From contig NZ_QQNH01000016.1 in assembly GCF_003345525.1 (NCBI RefSeq), positions 1 through 64,000 on the forward strand: a stretch of DNA of 64,000 nt, given 5' to 3'. The stretch is from Pelagibacterium lacus. GTDB lineage: Bacteria; Pseudomonadota; Alphaproteobacteria; Rhizobiales; Devosiaceae. Every line of letters starts with the position of its first letter. Position 1 is the first letter of the stretch. Below, one piece after another: positions 43,519 through 52,779 of the stretch. The notes beneath the pieces are model-generated. The model was given only the letters and a program-made list of their open reading frames with translations. It made no database searches and had not been told where the DNA came from. The position numbers were made by a program, and so were the translations under genes.

Positions 43519-44217
43519 ATGGTGCGGAAGTTGCGGCTGTTGACTACACTTGCGGTGGAAGTGGCCTTCAAACGCCGGGTGCTGCCCGACTGGCACGCCG
43601 ATCATGACGATATCGAGGTGGTCTGGGCGCCGACCAATGTGCTGATGGAGAAGATCCGGGGCGGCGAGCGCGGGGACGTGGTGATCCTCATCGACAAGCC
43701 GATGGCTGAACTGGCGGCCGGGGGCATCGTCGCGGCGGATTCGATCATGCCCATCGCGCAGGCCAAGTTCGGGCTCGGGGTGAAGGCGGGGGCGGATAAG
43801 CCCGACATCTCGACGCCGGACGCGTTCGTCGAGGCGCTGCGGTCGGCCGGCCGCATCGCCTATTCGCTGACCGGGGCGAGCGGCCAGTATTTCCTGACCC
43901 TGCTCGACCGGCTGGGCATCGCCGACGAGATTTTGGCGCGCGCGGTTTCGATTCCGGCCGGGTTCACCGGGGAAAAACTGCTCGACGGCGAGGCCGACAT
44001 GGCGGTGCAGCAGGTGAGCGAATTGATGTCGGTGCAGGGGGTCGATGTGGTGGGGCCGTTCCCCGATCCGTTGCAGCAGCCGACCGATTTTTCCGCCGCC
44101 ATGTTCGCGGAGGCGGAAAACCCTGCCCTGGCGCGGGAATTCCTGCTACATCTGACCTCCCGCAAGGCCCATGAGGCCTATGAGGCCGGTGGCCTCGCTT
44201 CCCGCATCACGAGCTAA
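43519..44217 (+). CDS. ModA-like substrate-binding-fold protein without signal peptide
   Basis: The 232-residue protein has the periplasmic-binding fold sequence style of ModA-like proteins (LRLLTTLAVEVAFKRRVLPDW, AYSLTGASGQYFLTLLDRLGI, TSRKAHEAYEAGGL). No signal peptide is visible, so it would stay in the cytoplasm. The ATG at 43519 has GGAGG upstream; ATG 43501 would add only six residues. It heads the racemase-like, otnK, otnC and fba run. It may be a cytoplasmic sensor or a scavenging protein for a sugar acid; this is inference. Confidence 0.7.
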   Translation: MVRKLRLLTTLAVEVAFKRRVLPDWHADHDDIEVVWAPTNVLMEKIRGGERGDVVILIDKPMAELAAGGIVAADSIMPIAQAKFGLGVKAGADKPDISTPDAFVEALRSAGRIAYSLTGASGQYFLTLLDRLGIADEILARAVSIPAGFTGEKLLDGEADMAVQQVSELMSVQGVDVVGPFPDPLQQPTDFSAAMFAEAENPALAREFLLHLTSRKAHEAYEAGGLASRITS

Positions 44218-44235
44218 TCCCGAAAGGGCCCGAGA

Positions 44236-44904
44236 ATGGCAAAGGCTACGCCCAGAATCGTCCTGTATCACGCAACACCGGTCGCCATGGACCCGGTCAA
44301 GGAGGCGATGGAGCGGCTGTGGCCCGACGCCGAGGCGGTGAACCTGCTCGATGACGGGCTGACCATCGACCGGGCCAAGGAGGGGGACGAACTGTCCGAA
44401 GGGCTGATCGAGCGCTTCGTCGATTTCGGCCGCTATGCGGTCTCGATTGGCGCGGACGGCATTCTCGTCACCTGCTCGGCCTTCGGCCCGGCCATCGACC
44501 GCATGGCCGAGGAACTGCCGGTTCCGGTGGTCAAGCCCAATGAGGCCATGTTCCGGGCCGCCATGGAGAAGGGCGAGCGCATCGGCATGCTGGCCACCTT
44601 CGCCCCGGCGGTGCCCACCATGGAGGACGAGTTCAGGACCTTCGCGGCGCAGTCCGGGCTGTCGAGCACGCTGGAAACCGTGGTGGTGCCCGAGGCCATC
44701 GACCTGTTGCGCAAGGGCAATGTCGCCGAGCACAACCGGCTGGTGGGCGAGGCCGCGCCGGAGATGGCGGGGTTCGACGCGCTGATGCTGGCGCATTTTT
44801 CCACCTCCCGCGCCGCCGAGACGGTGCGCGGCAAGGTGGGCGTGCCGGTGTTCACCGCCCCCGACGCGGCGGTCGCCAGAATGCAGACTCTTGTGACGAG
44901 GTAA
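44236..44904 (+). CDS. Asp/Glu/hydantoin racemase-superfamily protein with one catalytic Cys
   Basis: The 222-residue protein has the superfamily start RIVLYHATPVAMDPVKEAMERLW and the first catalytic region GILVTCSAFGPAIDRMAEELPVPVV, with Cys near residue 79. The second half of racemases carries another Cys, but here the matching region reads LMLAHFSTS, so it is absent. One-base chemistry, as in arylmalonate decarboxylase or maleate isomerase, is then more likely than racemisation. It lies between the ModA-like gene and otnK and may prepare a substrate for the kinase. Confidence 0.75.
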   Translation: MAKATPRIVLYHATPVAMDPVKEAMERLWPDAEAVNLLDDGLTIDRAKEGDELSEGLIERFVDFGRYAVSIGADGILVTCSAFGPAIDRMAEELPVPVVKPNEAMFRAAMEKGERIGMLATFAPAVPTMEDEFRTFAAQSGLSSTLETVVVPEAIDLLRKGNVAEHNRLVGEAAPEMAGFDALMLAHFSTSRAAETVRGKVGVPVFTAPDAAVARMQTLVTR

Positions 44905-44910
44905 GCCATC

Positions 44911-46185
44911 ATGCTGCTCGGAGTGATCGCCGACGATTTTACCGGCGCAAGCGATATCGCCAACACCATCGCCAAGGGCATCCCTGGCCAGGGGGGCCTC
45001 GCCACGGCGCAATATATGGGCGTGCCCGCCCATCGCGCGCCCGAAAGCGTCGAGGCGGGCGTGGTGTCGCTCAAATCCCGCTCGATCCCGGTCGCCGAGG
45101 CGGTGGAGCAATCGCTCGCCGCGCTGGCCTGGCTGCGCGAACAGGGCTGCCAGCAGATCGTCTTCAAATACTGCTCGACCTTCGATTCCACCCGCGAGGG
45201 CAATATCGGCCCGGTGGGGGAAGCGCTGGCCGAGGCGCTGGGCGCCAAGGGCGTCGTGGTCTGCCCGGCCTTTCCGGGGGCGGGGCGCACCATCTATCAG
45301 GGGCATCTGTTCGTCCACGACAAGCTGCTGAGCGAAAGCGGCATGCAGAACCATCCGCTGACCCCGATGACCGATCCCGACATACGGCGCTGGCTGGGCT
45401 ATCAGACCCGCTCCGATGTGGGGCATGTGGCGCTGCCGACCGTTCTCGGCGGTCCCGAGGCCATCGCCGCCGCGCTTGCCCAGGCGGGTGGGGCGGGCGC
45501 CACCATGGTGGTGGTCGACGCGGTGGATGACGACAACCTCATCGCCATCGGCCGGGCCTGTGCCGGCGCACCGCTGGTCACCGGCGGCTCGGGCATCGCC
45601 ATGGCGCTGGGGGCCAATTTCATCGACCGGGGCCTCGCCAGCGGCCAGGGGGGCGCGTTCACCGGGCTTTCCGGCCCCGAGGCCATCATCGCCGGCAGCT
45701 GTTCGGGGGCGACCCGCGGCCAGATCGACCGTCATGCTCTGACCCATCCGGTGCTCAACATTTCGGTCGACAGCGTCATGGCGGGCGAAACCGAAGCGGG
45801 CGATCTCGCCGATTTCCTCTCCCGGAACGCGGGCAAGGCGCCGCTGGTCTATTCCTCGGCCACCCCGCAGGAAGTGGCGGCCACGCAGGCCCGCTACGGC
45901 CGCGAGGCGGTGGCGCATAAGCTCGACACGCTGTTCGCCGACACGGCGCGGCAGCTGGTCGACAAGGGCGTCAAGCGCCTGGTGGTGGCCGGCGGGGAAA
46001 CCTCGGGCGCCGTGGCGCAGGCCCTCGACCTGGGCGACCTGGTGATCGGGCCGGAAATCGACCCCGGCGTGCCGGTGCTGATCAGCCGGACCCGCGACGT
46101 GGTGGTGGCGCTCAAATCGGGCAATTTCGGCGGCGAGGATTTTTTCACAAAAGCCCTCGACGTGATGGAGAACGGGCAGCCATGA
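44911..46185 (+). CDS. otnK: 3-Oxo-tetronate kinase, DUF1537 family
   Basis: The 424-residue protein has the DUF1537 start LLGVIADDFTGASDIANT and the C-terminal ATP-binding signature VVAGGETSGAVAQAL near residues 365-379. DUF1537 kinases phosphorylate four-carbon acid sugars; OtnK makes 3-oxo-tetronate-4-phosphate. The decarboxylase gene overlaps its end by ATGA, the common pairing for this pathway. D-threonate or D-erythronate kinases are alternatives within the family, but the OtnI and OtnC neighbours favour OtnK. Confidence 0.93.
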   Translation: MLLGVIADDFTGASDIANTIAKGIPGQGGLATAQYMGVPAHRAPESVEAGVVSLKSRSIPVAEAVEQSLAALAWLREQGCQQIVFKYCSTFDSTREGNIGPVGEALAEALGAKGVVVCPAFPGAGRTIYQGHLFVHDKLLSESGMQNHPLTPMTDPDIRRWLGYQTRSDVGHVALPTVLGGPEAIAAALAQAGGAGATMVVVDAVDDDNLIAIGRACAGAPLVTGGSGIAMALGANFIDRGLASGQGGAFTGLSGPEAIIAGSCSGATRGQIDRHALTHPVLNISVDSVMAGETEAGDLADFLSRNAGKAPLVYSSATPQEVAATQARYGREAVAHKLDTLFADTARQLVDKGVKRLVVAGGETSGAVAQALDLGDLVIGPEIDPGVPVLISRTRDVVVALKSGNFGGEDFFTKALDVMENGQP

Positions 46186-46823
46186 GCCGGGAAGGGGAGC
46201 TTCGCGACCATATCGCCCGCTGGGGCAATCTGCTCTATCAGCGCCAGCTGGCCCATGGCAGCGCCGGCAATCTGTCGGCGCGGCTCGATGACGGCACGTT
46301 TCTCGTGACCCCGACCAATTGCTGCCTGGGCTTTCTCAAGCCCGAGCAGATCTCGCGCATCTCGGCCGAGGGCGAACTGCTCGACGGCGAGCCGCCCTCC
46401 AAGGAAACCTTCTTCCACCTGGCCATGTATGAGGAGCGCCCGGGCGCCCAGGCGGTGGTGCATCTGCATTCGACCTATTCGGTCGCGGCGTCGTGCCTCT
46501 GCCACGAGCATACCAAGGACGACGTGCTGCCCCCGCTCACCGCGTATCAAATCATGCGCGTGGGAAAACTGCCGCTGGTGGATTATTACCGGCCCGGGGA
46601 CAAGGCGCTGGCCGAGGCGGTGCGCCTGCGGGCCCGCGAGCACCGCGCGATGCTGCTGGCCAATCACGGCCCCATCGTCTCGGGCGCGTCCCTCGAGCAG
46701 GCGGTCTACGCCTATGAGGAGCTCGAGGAGACCGCCAAGCTCTATTTCATTCTCGGGGATCGCAAGGTGGCGCATCTGAACCCGCAGGCGATCGCGGAGA
46801 TCAACCGGGTGTTTCCAAGCTGA
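46182..46823 (+). CDS. otnC: 3-Oxo-tetronate-4-phosphate decarboxylase, class II aldolase family
   Basis: The 213-residue protein belongs to the AraD/FucA class II aldolase family. The start [15 protein letters not shown] and zinc ligands in [12 protein letters not shown] (two His) and [11 protein letters not shown] (His) are visible, as is the catalytic Glu region [11 protein letters not shown]. In the OtnK pathway it decarboxylates the kinase product to dihydroxyacetone phosphate. It overlaps otnK, so translation is coupled. Fuculose- or ribulose-phosphate aldolase are family alternatives. Confidence 0.92.
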   Translation: MSREGELRDHIARWGNLLYQRQLAHGSAGNLSARLDDGTFLVTPTNCCLGFLKPEQISRISAEGELLDGEPPSKETFFHLAMYEERPGAQAVVHLHSTYSVAASCLCHEHTKDDVLPPLTAYQIMRVGKLPLVDYYRPGDKALAEAVRLRAREHRAMLLANHGPIVSGASLEQAVYAYEELEETAKLYFILGDRKVAHLNPQAIAEINRVFPS

Positions 46824-46836
46824 ACCGGACGCAAAG

Positions 46837-46853
46837 GCCTTCCGCCGGAAGGC
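46837..46853 (+). other. Small intercistronic hairpin between otnC and fba
   Basis: GCCTTCC pairs with GGAAGGC over a three-base loop, with no T-run. It may affect RNA stability and is too small to be a sure terminator. Confidence 0.4.
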
Positions 46854-46875
46854 GTTATTCTTGAGGAGAACCATC

Positions 46876-47928
46876 GTGCCCCTTATGCCCATGCGCCCGA
46901 TCCTCGATCATGCCGCCGAGCATGGCTATGGATTGCCCGCCTTCAACATCACCAATCTGGAAACCCTCCTGGCGGTGATGCGCGCCGCCGAACGCACCGA
47001 CAGCCCGGTCATCGTGCAGGCGAGCCAGAGCGCGCGCAAATATGCGGACGACATGCTGCTGGTGGCGATGGTCAAGGCGGCCGCCGAGCGGTTCCCCACC
47101 ATCCCGCTCTGCCTGCATCAGGACCATGGCAGCAGCCCCGAAGTGTGCAAGAGCGCCATGGATCTGGGGTTCACCAGCGTCATGATGGACGGCTCGCTCG
47201 AAGCGGACGGCAAGTCCCCGGCCAGCTATGAATACAATGTGGACGTGACCCGCCGCACGGTAGAGATGGCCCATGCGCGCGGGGTTTCGGTGGAAGGCGA
47301 GATCGGCGTGCTCGGCTCGCTCGAAACCGGGGGCGGGGAGCAGGAGGACGGGCACGGGCTCGAAGGCACGCTGAGCCGCGAGGAATTGCTGACCGACCCG
47401 CAACAGGCGGTGGATTTCGTCAAGGCGACCGGGGTGGATGCCCTCGCCGTGGCCATCGGCACCTCGCACGGGGCCTATAAATTCTCCCGCCGGCCCGAGG
47501 GCGACCTTCTGGCCATGGACGTGATCGCCGCCATCCATGAACGGCTTCCCCACACCCATCTGGTCATGCACGGCGCCTCGACTGTTCCCGAGGCGTTGCA
47601 GGACCTGATCAACGCCAGCGGCGGCGAGATGGCGAAAACCTATGGCGTGCCGCTCGAAGAGATCGAGCGCAGCATCGCCATGGGGGTGCGCAAGGTCAAT
47701 ATCGACACCGATCTGCGCATGGCGCTGACCGGCTCGGCGCGCGAATATCTCAAGGCCAACCCGTCCTCCTTCGATATTCGCGGCATGCACAAGAACGGGC
47801 TGGCCCGCATGGAAGCCCTGTGCGCCGAGCGCTTCGAACGCTTCGGGGCGGCCGGCCATGGGGCGCGGCTGAGCAACCGGATGGCATCGACCACAAGCAC
47901 GCCATCCAAGGCGGCGGTCCCGGCCTGA
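46876..47928 (+). CDS. fba: Class II fructose-1,6-bisphosphate aldolase
   Basis: The 350-residue enzyme uses DHAP and glyceraldehyde-3-P to form fructose-1,6-bisphosphate and the reverse. Signatures are [13 protein letters not shown], the zinc and catalytic segment [41 protein letters not shown], and [12 protein letters not shown]. The GTG start at 46876 follows GAGGAG. It can take the DHAP made by OtnC onward to fbp and pgi of this island. Confidence 0.95.
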   Translation: MPLMPMRPILDHAAEHGYGLPAFNITNLETLLAVMRAAERTDSPVIVQASQSARKYADDMLLVAMVKAAAERFPTIPLCLHQDHGSSPEVCKSAMDLGFTSVMMDGSLEADGKSPASYEYNVDVTRRTVEMAHARGVSVEGEIGVLGSLETGGGEQEDGHGLEGTLSREELLTDPQQAVDFVKATGVDALAVAIGTSHGAYKFSRRPEGDLLAMDVIAAIHERLPHTHLVMHGASTVPEALQDLINASGGEMAKTYGVPLEEIERSIAMGVRKVNIDTDLRMALTGSAREYLKANPSSFDIRGMHKNGLARMEALCAERFERFGAAGHGARLSNRMASTTSTPSKAAVPA

Positions 47929-47984
47929 GCTTTTGCGCGGCGGGACGTATGGAGGCGGCCCGCTTCTCTGTGATAGAGAGCGCC

Positions 47985-48581
47985 ATGACCAATCTCAAAA
48001 CCCTCGTCGCGCCGGTGACGGCGCGGCAGGAGATCAAGAAAAGCCGTTTCGTGGCCTTCGCCGCGCCCGTCGCCGATGAGGCGGAGGCCAAGGAATTCAT
48101 CGCAAGCCATTCCGACACCACGGCAACCCACAATTGCTGGGCCTGGCATATCGGGCAGAGCTACCGCTTCAGCGATGACGGCGAACCCGGCGGCACGGCG
48201 GGCCGGCCGATCCTGCAGGCGATAGAAGGACAGGGGCTAGACCGGGTCGCGGTGCTGGTGACGCGCTGGTTCGGCGGGGTGCTGCTGGGGAGCGGCGGGC
48301 TGGTCCGCGCCTATGGCGGCACGGCGGCCCTCGCCCTGCGCGGCGCGGAAACGATGGAACTGGTCGAGACGGTGCCGGCCTTGATTGCCTGTCCCTTCGG
48401 CGATCTTTCGCTGGTGCAGGCCCGGCTGGGGGCGCTGGCGGGGGTCGAGATGCAGGCGCCGCACTTTACCGCCAGCGGGGCGGAACTGCCCGCTGCCATC
48501 CCCAAGGCCATGGTCGCGGACGTGACCCGCCTCGTGGCCGATCTCACCAGCGGGCGGGCGACGCTGATGGAAATCGATTAG
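47985..48581 (+). CDS. YigZ/IMPACT-family protein
   Basis: The 198-residue protein has the IMPACT domain signature: KKSRFVAFAAPV, HNCWAWHIG, FSDDGEPGGTAGRPIL and VLVTRWFGGVLLGSGGLVRAYG. The family is linked to translation control and ribosome-associated processes. AGAGAG precedes the ATG at 47985; an in-frame ATG at 47949 is possible. It appears unrelated to the island before it. Confidence 0.93.
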   Translation: MTNLKTLVAPVTARQEIKKSRFVAFAAPVADEAEAKEFIASHSDTTATHNCWAWHIGQSYRFSDDGEPGGTAGRPILQAIEGQGLDRVAVLVTRWFGGVLLGSGGLVRAYGGTAALALRGAETMELVETVPALIACPFGDLSLVQARLGALAGVEMQAPHFTASGAELPAAIPKAMVADVTRLVADLTSGRATLMEID

Positions 48582-48766
48582 TATTTTGCGCTGGCGTCGG
48601 AGGCGGGGAAGCTCTCGTCGGAGGCTTCATCGACCTTGTCCCAGTCGTCCCTGTCGTTGCGGGTCGCCTCGGGCCCGGCGTCGCGAATCTGGGTTTCGGC
48701 CTCTCGCGGGCCGGGCAAACTGGCCTTGGCAAAGGCCGCGGCCTTGCGGCGCTTTGGAGCGGTCAT
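48578..48766 (-). CDS. Small acidic conserved protein ending DEASDESFPASDA-type
   Basis: This 62-residue protein has a basic N-terminus (TAPKRRKAAAFAKA) and an acidic tail with DEASDESFPASDASAKY, a motif common at the end of small alphaproteobacterial proteins of unknown role. AGGAGGT lies before the ATG. Its stop overlaps the convergent IMPACT gene by four bases. Confidence 0.75.
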   Translation of the reverse strand: MTAPKRRKAAAFAKASLPGPREAETQIRDAGPEATRNDRDDWDKVDEASDESFPASDASAKY

Positions 48767-48920
48767 CGCATCTACCTCCTGATGTCCCGGATGAACGGTC
48801 AGGGGCCGCAAAGGGTTGCCTTGCGACAGCCAAGGGTTAACAGGCGGACGATATTAACATAGATTAAGGACGCGGCGTCCGACCTGGGGTATCGTCGGGC
48901 ACCAGCCAAGGGAGGACATC

Positions 48921-49112
48921 ATGTATCCCTATATGGATGAACGCGAAGTGGTCTGCCCGGTCTGCCACACCGTCAATATCTTTGCCGTGGACCATCTGCC
49001 GGCCGACGCCCTGGTCTGCTGCTCAAGATGCGGCGAGCCGGTGGGGCGCTGGTCGGAGACCCATGAGCGGCCACGGGAGGACCTGGCGCTCGGCCCGCAT
49101 GCGGGGTCGTGA
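48921..49112 (+). CDS. Small zinc-ribbon protein
   Basis: This 63-residue protein has two Cys-x2-Cys pairs (CPVC at residues 12-15 and CSRC near 34-37), spaced as in a zinc ribbon. GGGAGGA precedes the ATG. The C-terminus is charged and probably disordered. Function unknown; such proteins often bind nucleic acid or a larger complex. Confidence 0.75.
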   Translation: MYPYMDEREVVCPVCHTVNIFAVDHLPADALVCCSRCGEPVGRWSETHERPREDLALGPHAGS

Positions 49113-49179
49113 CCGCACCAAGTCGCTCTTTTGTCGCGCGGTCGAACCGGGAAAGTCTGCAACTTTTCCTCGTCGCACT

Positions 49180-49482
49180 CTAGCTTCCTGCCTGCCAGAT
49201 GATGGCCACGAAGACGATGAGCACCGCGGCGGCGATGCCGGCATAGGCGATGACGCCGCGCCATGAGGAGACCTGCGGCGTCGCTATGGAAGCGGACTGG
49301 GTTTCCAGCCGCAATTCCTCGCGCGTCGGCGGGTAGCCGCCGGCCTCGTCATCGGTGCCCAGCGGCGAGGCGGCGGGATCGGGCCAGTCGACCTTGTCCC
49401 CCGTCTCCCCGCGATCGATGCGGTTTCTCAACTCTTCCACCGTCTCGGGCGGCGGCGCCTTGCGGCGGTCTTCCTCCGTCAT
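49180..49482 (-). CDS. Small tail-anchored membrane protein
   Basis: The 100-residue protein has an acidic, proline-rich cytoplasmic part and one C-terminal membrane segment (GVIAYAGIAAAVLIVFVAIIW). No family recognised. It lies 21 bases after the PQQ dehydrogenase end? Its position is downstream of that gene in the same direction, so it may share the transcript. Confidence 0.65.
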   Translation of the reverse strand: MTEEDRRKAPPPETVEELRNRIDRGETGDKVDWPDPAASPLGTDDEAGGYPPTREELRLETQSASIATPQVSSWRGVIAYAGIAAAVLIVFVAIIWQAGS

Positions 49483-49503
49483 CGTGTTTCTCCCTCGGGC
49501 AAA

Positions 49504-51966
49504 TCAGCGCAGCGCGTAGGCGATGAAATAATCGCCGATCGGGGTCTCCATGAAGCCGTGGCCACCCGCATTGATGACCAGATATTGCCGGCCATCGACC
49601 TCATACATGGCCGGACCCGCCTGTCCGCCGGCCGGGAGCACGTCGCTCCACAATTCCTCGCCGGTCTCGATGTCGATGGCGCGGATCAGATCGTCGGTGG
49701 CCGCCGCGATGAAGATCAGCCCGCCGGCCGTGATCACCGCGCCCGCATTGTTGGGCGTGCCGATGGTGAGCGGCAGGCGCGAGGGGATGCCCCAGGGGCC
49801 GTCGCCGCGCGCCGTGCCGAAGGGCTGGTCCCACAGCACCTCGCGCGTCTCGAGATCGACCGCCATGATGCCGCCATAGGGGGGCTGGGTGCACAGGAGG
49901 CCGGTGAAGGGCACCCGCCAGCCGGCATTGACCTCCACCCCATAGGGCGTGCCGGCCTGCGGCGAGATGTTGTCGGGGCTGTTGTCGGCATAGCCGGGCT
50001 CGTCCAGCGGCACGATGCCGTATTCGTCGACCTCCTCGCGCGGCACCAGCCGGGTGCGGTTGGCGGTGATGTTGTAATTGGCCACCATGATGTTGCGGTC
50101 GGTGTCCACCGCGATGCCGCCCCAGTCCGAGCCGCCATTATAGCCGGGGAACTGGATCCACCAATCGGTGGAGGGCGGGGTATACATGCCCTCGTAATAG
50201 CTCTGCTGGTACTGGATGCGGCACCAGAGCTGGTCGAGCGGCGTCATGCCCCACATATGCCGTTCCTCGATCTCGGGCTGGAGCACGTTGGGGAAATCGA
50301 CGACGAAGGGCTGAGTGGGCGAAAGCCTCTCGGGCTCCACCCCGCCCTGGGGCACGGGACGGTCCTCGACCTCGACCAGCAATTCGCCGGTCTCGCGGTT
50401 GAAGATCCAGAACATGGACTGCTTGGTGGGCACGATGAGGGCCGGGACCGGCCCCTCCGGGGTGGGATAATCGATGAGCGTCGCCTGCGAGCCCAGATCG
50501 TAATCCCAGATGTCATAGCGCACGGTCTGGTAGTACCAGGCCACTTCGCCGGTGGTGACGTCGAGCGCCACGAGGGCGGTGGCATAGGTGTTTTCCGCGT
50601 CCGAACGGTCGCCGCCCCAATAGTCGACGGCGGAATTGCCGAGCGGCAGATAGACGAGGCCCAGTTCGCTGTCGCCCGAGGCGATCGTCCACACATTGGG
50701 CGTGCCGCGCGTATAGGTCTCGCCCTCGGGCGGCAGGCCGGTCTCGCCGGGGCGGCCCATGTCCCAGGCCCAGGCCATCTCGCCGGTCTCGACATCATAG
50801 CCGCGCACCACGCCCGAAGGGGCGTCGCGCTTCTGGCCGTCGCGGACCTGGGAATGCACCACGGCGATGTTGCGCACGATGGTGGGGGGCGAGGTGGGTG
50901 CGTACCAGCCAGGCACCGTGTGGCCGATGCCCTCTTCCAGATCGACCTCGCCGCCGGTGCCGAACTCGGTGCACAGCTGACCTGTGTTGACATCGATGGC
51001 GAGGAGGCGGGCGTCGAGGGTGTTCATCAGGACCCGCTCGGCGCAGGGCTGGTCCGCAGCCAGGGTGGGCGACTGGTAATAGGCCAGCCCGCGGCAGGAG
51101 GCGTTGTAGGGGATGGCGTCGGTGGAAACCACCGGATCATAGCGCCAGATCTCCAGCCCGGTCGCCGCATCGAGGGCGATGACCTTGTTCATGGCCGAGC
51201 AGACGAGCAATTGATTGCCGATCTTGAGCGGGGTGTTCTGGTTGGAATATTGCTCCTCGTCCTCGGGCATGTCGCCGGTGCGGAATTCCCAGACCTGCTG
51301 GAGATCGGCGACGTTTTCGCGCGTGATCTGGTCGAGCGGGGTGTAGCGGGTGGCGTGGTGGCCGCCGCCAAAGGCCGGCCAGTCGGCGCCGGTTTCGAGC
51401 ATGGCATAGGCGATGTCGGAGGAAGGGGGCTCCGCGTCGGGCGGGGCCGTTTCAGCCGCTGCGTCGGGTTCGGGAGTGGGCGCGGCGGGGGCCTCGTCCT
51501 CGGCCTGCTGGGCGATGGCGGTGGTTTCCGGCCCAGCCAGCAGCAGGGCCGACGCGGTGCCCAGCGCCGCGAGCCCCGCAAGGCCGGCCAGCACCCGATC
51601 CCGTCCACGCGGCCAGGCCCGTTCGAGGACTGGTATGGTGAGGAGGACCAGGATGAGGACGACGGCCGGGGCGAGGAGGCGCGGAAGCTGCGCCCAGGGG
51701 TCGAGCCCCGCTTCCCACACGGCCCAGATCAGCGTGCCGATGAAGGTGAGAAGATAAATCCACACCGCCAGCATGGAGCGGCGGAAGAGGAACCAGGCGG
51801 TCACCAAGAGGCCGATCCCGGCCAGGAGGTAATACCACGATCCGCCCAGGGCGATCAGCCACGCGCCGCCGCCCAGTATGGGCAGGCCGAACAGAACCAG
51901 AAGACACGCCAGTGCCATTGTAAGCCAGAAGGCCACTCCCCGCTTCCTGCTTCTCGACACTGCCAT
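49504..51966 (-). CDS. gcd: Membrane-bound PQQ-dependent glucose dehydrogenase family
   Basis: The 820-residue quinoprotein oxidises glucose or related polyols in the periplasm and passes electrons to ubiquinone. About five membrane helices fill residues 10-140. The PQQ propeller begins near residue 185 (DWPAFGGGHHATRYTPLDQIT), with repeated WEFRTGD and GEELW type blades. The quinate/shikimate and glycerol dehydrogenases of the same family are alternatives. GGAGGA precedes the ATG at 51966. No pqq biosynthesis genes are in view. Confidence 0.93.
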   Translation of the reverse strand: MAVSRSRKRGVAFWLTMALACLLVLFGLPILGGGAWLIALGGSWYYLLAGIGLLVTAWFLFRRSMLAVWIYLLTFIGTLIWAVWEAGLDPWAQLPRLLAPAVVLILVLLTIPVLERAWPRGRDRVLAGLAGLAALGTASALLLAGPETTAIAQQAEDEAPAAPTPEPDAAAETAPPDAEPPSSDIAYAMLETGADWPAFGGGHHATRYTPLDQITRENVADLQQVWEFRTGDMPEDEEQYSNQNTPLKIGNQLLVCSAMNKVIALDAATGLEIWRYDPVVSTDAIPYNASCRGLAYYQSPTLAADQPCAERVLMNTLDARLLAIDVNTGQLCTEFGTGGEVDLEEGIGHTVPGWYAPTSPPTIVRNIAVVHSQVRDGQKRDAPSGVVRGYDVETGEMAWAWDMGRPGETGLPPEGETYTRGTPNVWTIASGDSELGLVYLPLGNSAVDYWGGDRSDAENTYATALVALDVTTGEVAWYYQTVRYDIWDYDLGSQATLIDYPTPEGPVPALIVPTKQSMFWIFNRETGELLVEVEDRPVPQGGVEPERLSPTQPFVVDFPNVLQPEIEERHMWGMTPLDQLWCRIQYQQSYYEGMYTPPSTDWWIQFPGYNGGSDWGGIAVDTDRNIMVANYNITANRTRLVPREEVDEYGIVPLDEPGYADNSPDNISPQAGTPYGVEVNAGWRVPFTGLLCTQPPYGGIMAVDLETREVLWDQPFGTARGDGPWGIPSRLPLTIGTPNNAGAVITAGGLIFIAAATDDLIRAIDIETGEELWSDVLPAGGQAGPAMYEVDGRQYLVINAGGHGFMETPIGDYFIAYALR

Positions 51967-52155
51967 GGGTCCTGTCCTCCTCGGGTTTCTCCTTGGGAGG
52001 CACAACGACAAAAGCATGGAACCGTTCCGCAATCGGTGGGGCGGGGGGGTGGGAAGGGCGGCAGAAGGTCGCGGAGCCGGCCCACAGTCATGAAAATGAA
52101 TCTCAATGCACCAATATGGATAAGGTGGCGGGGCAATTGTGAAAGGAAATTCCGC

Positions 52156-52425
52156 ATGAGAATCGTACGTCCTCTGGTGTTGGCCGCGCTGCTGGTGGCA
52201 CCCTTCTCCGTTCCGGCCCTTGCCGACGACCGGGCGCCCACGCTCGATGAGCGCGCCAAAATCGAAGCGGTCTTGATAGCCGAAGGCTTTGTGTCCTGGG
52301 GCGAGATCGAGCTCGATGACGACAAGGTCTGGGAAGTCGACGATGCGATCCATGCCGACGGTCGGGAATACGATCTCGAACTCGACGTCACGACGCTGGC
52401 GATCACCGATCGGGACCCCGACTAA
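52156..52425 (+). CDS. Secreted PepSY-domain protein
   Basis: The 89-residue protein has a signal peptide (MRIVRPLVLAALLVAPFSVPALA) and a short PepSY-like region (LIAEGFVSWGEIELDDDKVWEVDDAIHADGREYDLELD). PepSY proteins often inhibit or sense proteases or metals in the periplasm. GAAAGGA precedes the ATG. It is divergent from the PQQ dehydrogenase. Confidence 0.8.
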   Translation: MRIVRPLVLAALLVAPFSVPALADDRAPTLDERAKIEAVLIAEGFVSWGEIELDDDKVWEVDDAIHADGREYDLELDVTTLAITDRDPD

Positions 52426-52488
52426 CGGGAACGGCTCCGGCGGCATCGCCGGAGCACGCCTCCCGGCGCGCCAGCACGTCAATGGGAT

Positions 52489-52565
52489 TGGCGACCCCGA
52501 CAGGATTCGAACCTGTGACCAATAGCTTAGAAGGCTACTGCTCTATCCAGCTGAGCTACGGGGCC
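52489..52565 (-). tRNA. tRNA-Arg(UCU)
   Basis: On the minus strand the sequence folds as a full cloverleaf: acceptor GGCCCCG/CGGGGTC, D-arm with GCTCAGCTGGATAGAGC, anticodon loop CTTCTAA (anticodon TCT), T-arm CAGGTTCGAATCCTG, and encoded CCA at 52489-52491. Confidence 0.96.
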
Positions 52566-52636
52566 GTTGCAGGCCCTCTAGCGTAAAATCGGCGGCTTGT
52601 CAGGTGCCAATGCGACGGGTTTCTCCCATCGCCCGC

Positions 52637-52665
52637 TTGACATTGCGGCCCGAAGCGCCGATATG
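52637..52665 (+). promoter_or_regulatory. Candidate sigma-70 promoter of the helicase gene
   Basis: TTGACA and GATATG are spaced by 17 bases. The -10 element is imperfect. Confidence 0.4.
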
Positions 52666-52779
52666 GGCGCCATGTCGAGCGCTGCCGCGTGAGCAGCCAT
52701 GGATGGTGTTTGGCCATCGAATTCGCCGGCATGTTTCATTCGAGTTCCCAGATCACGCGGGGTTCTGACAGGGTCGACG

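Noticed and set aside
48841-48870. CtrA site before the small zinc-ribbon gene
   Set aside because: The TTAA pairs there are spaced by 6 or 12 bases, not 7.
49558-52425. 955-codon plus-strand frame opposite the PQQ dehydrogenase
   Set aside because: It is an antisense shadow. Only its 3' end from 52156 is real, as the PepSY protein with its own start and signal peptide.
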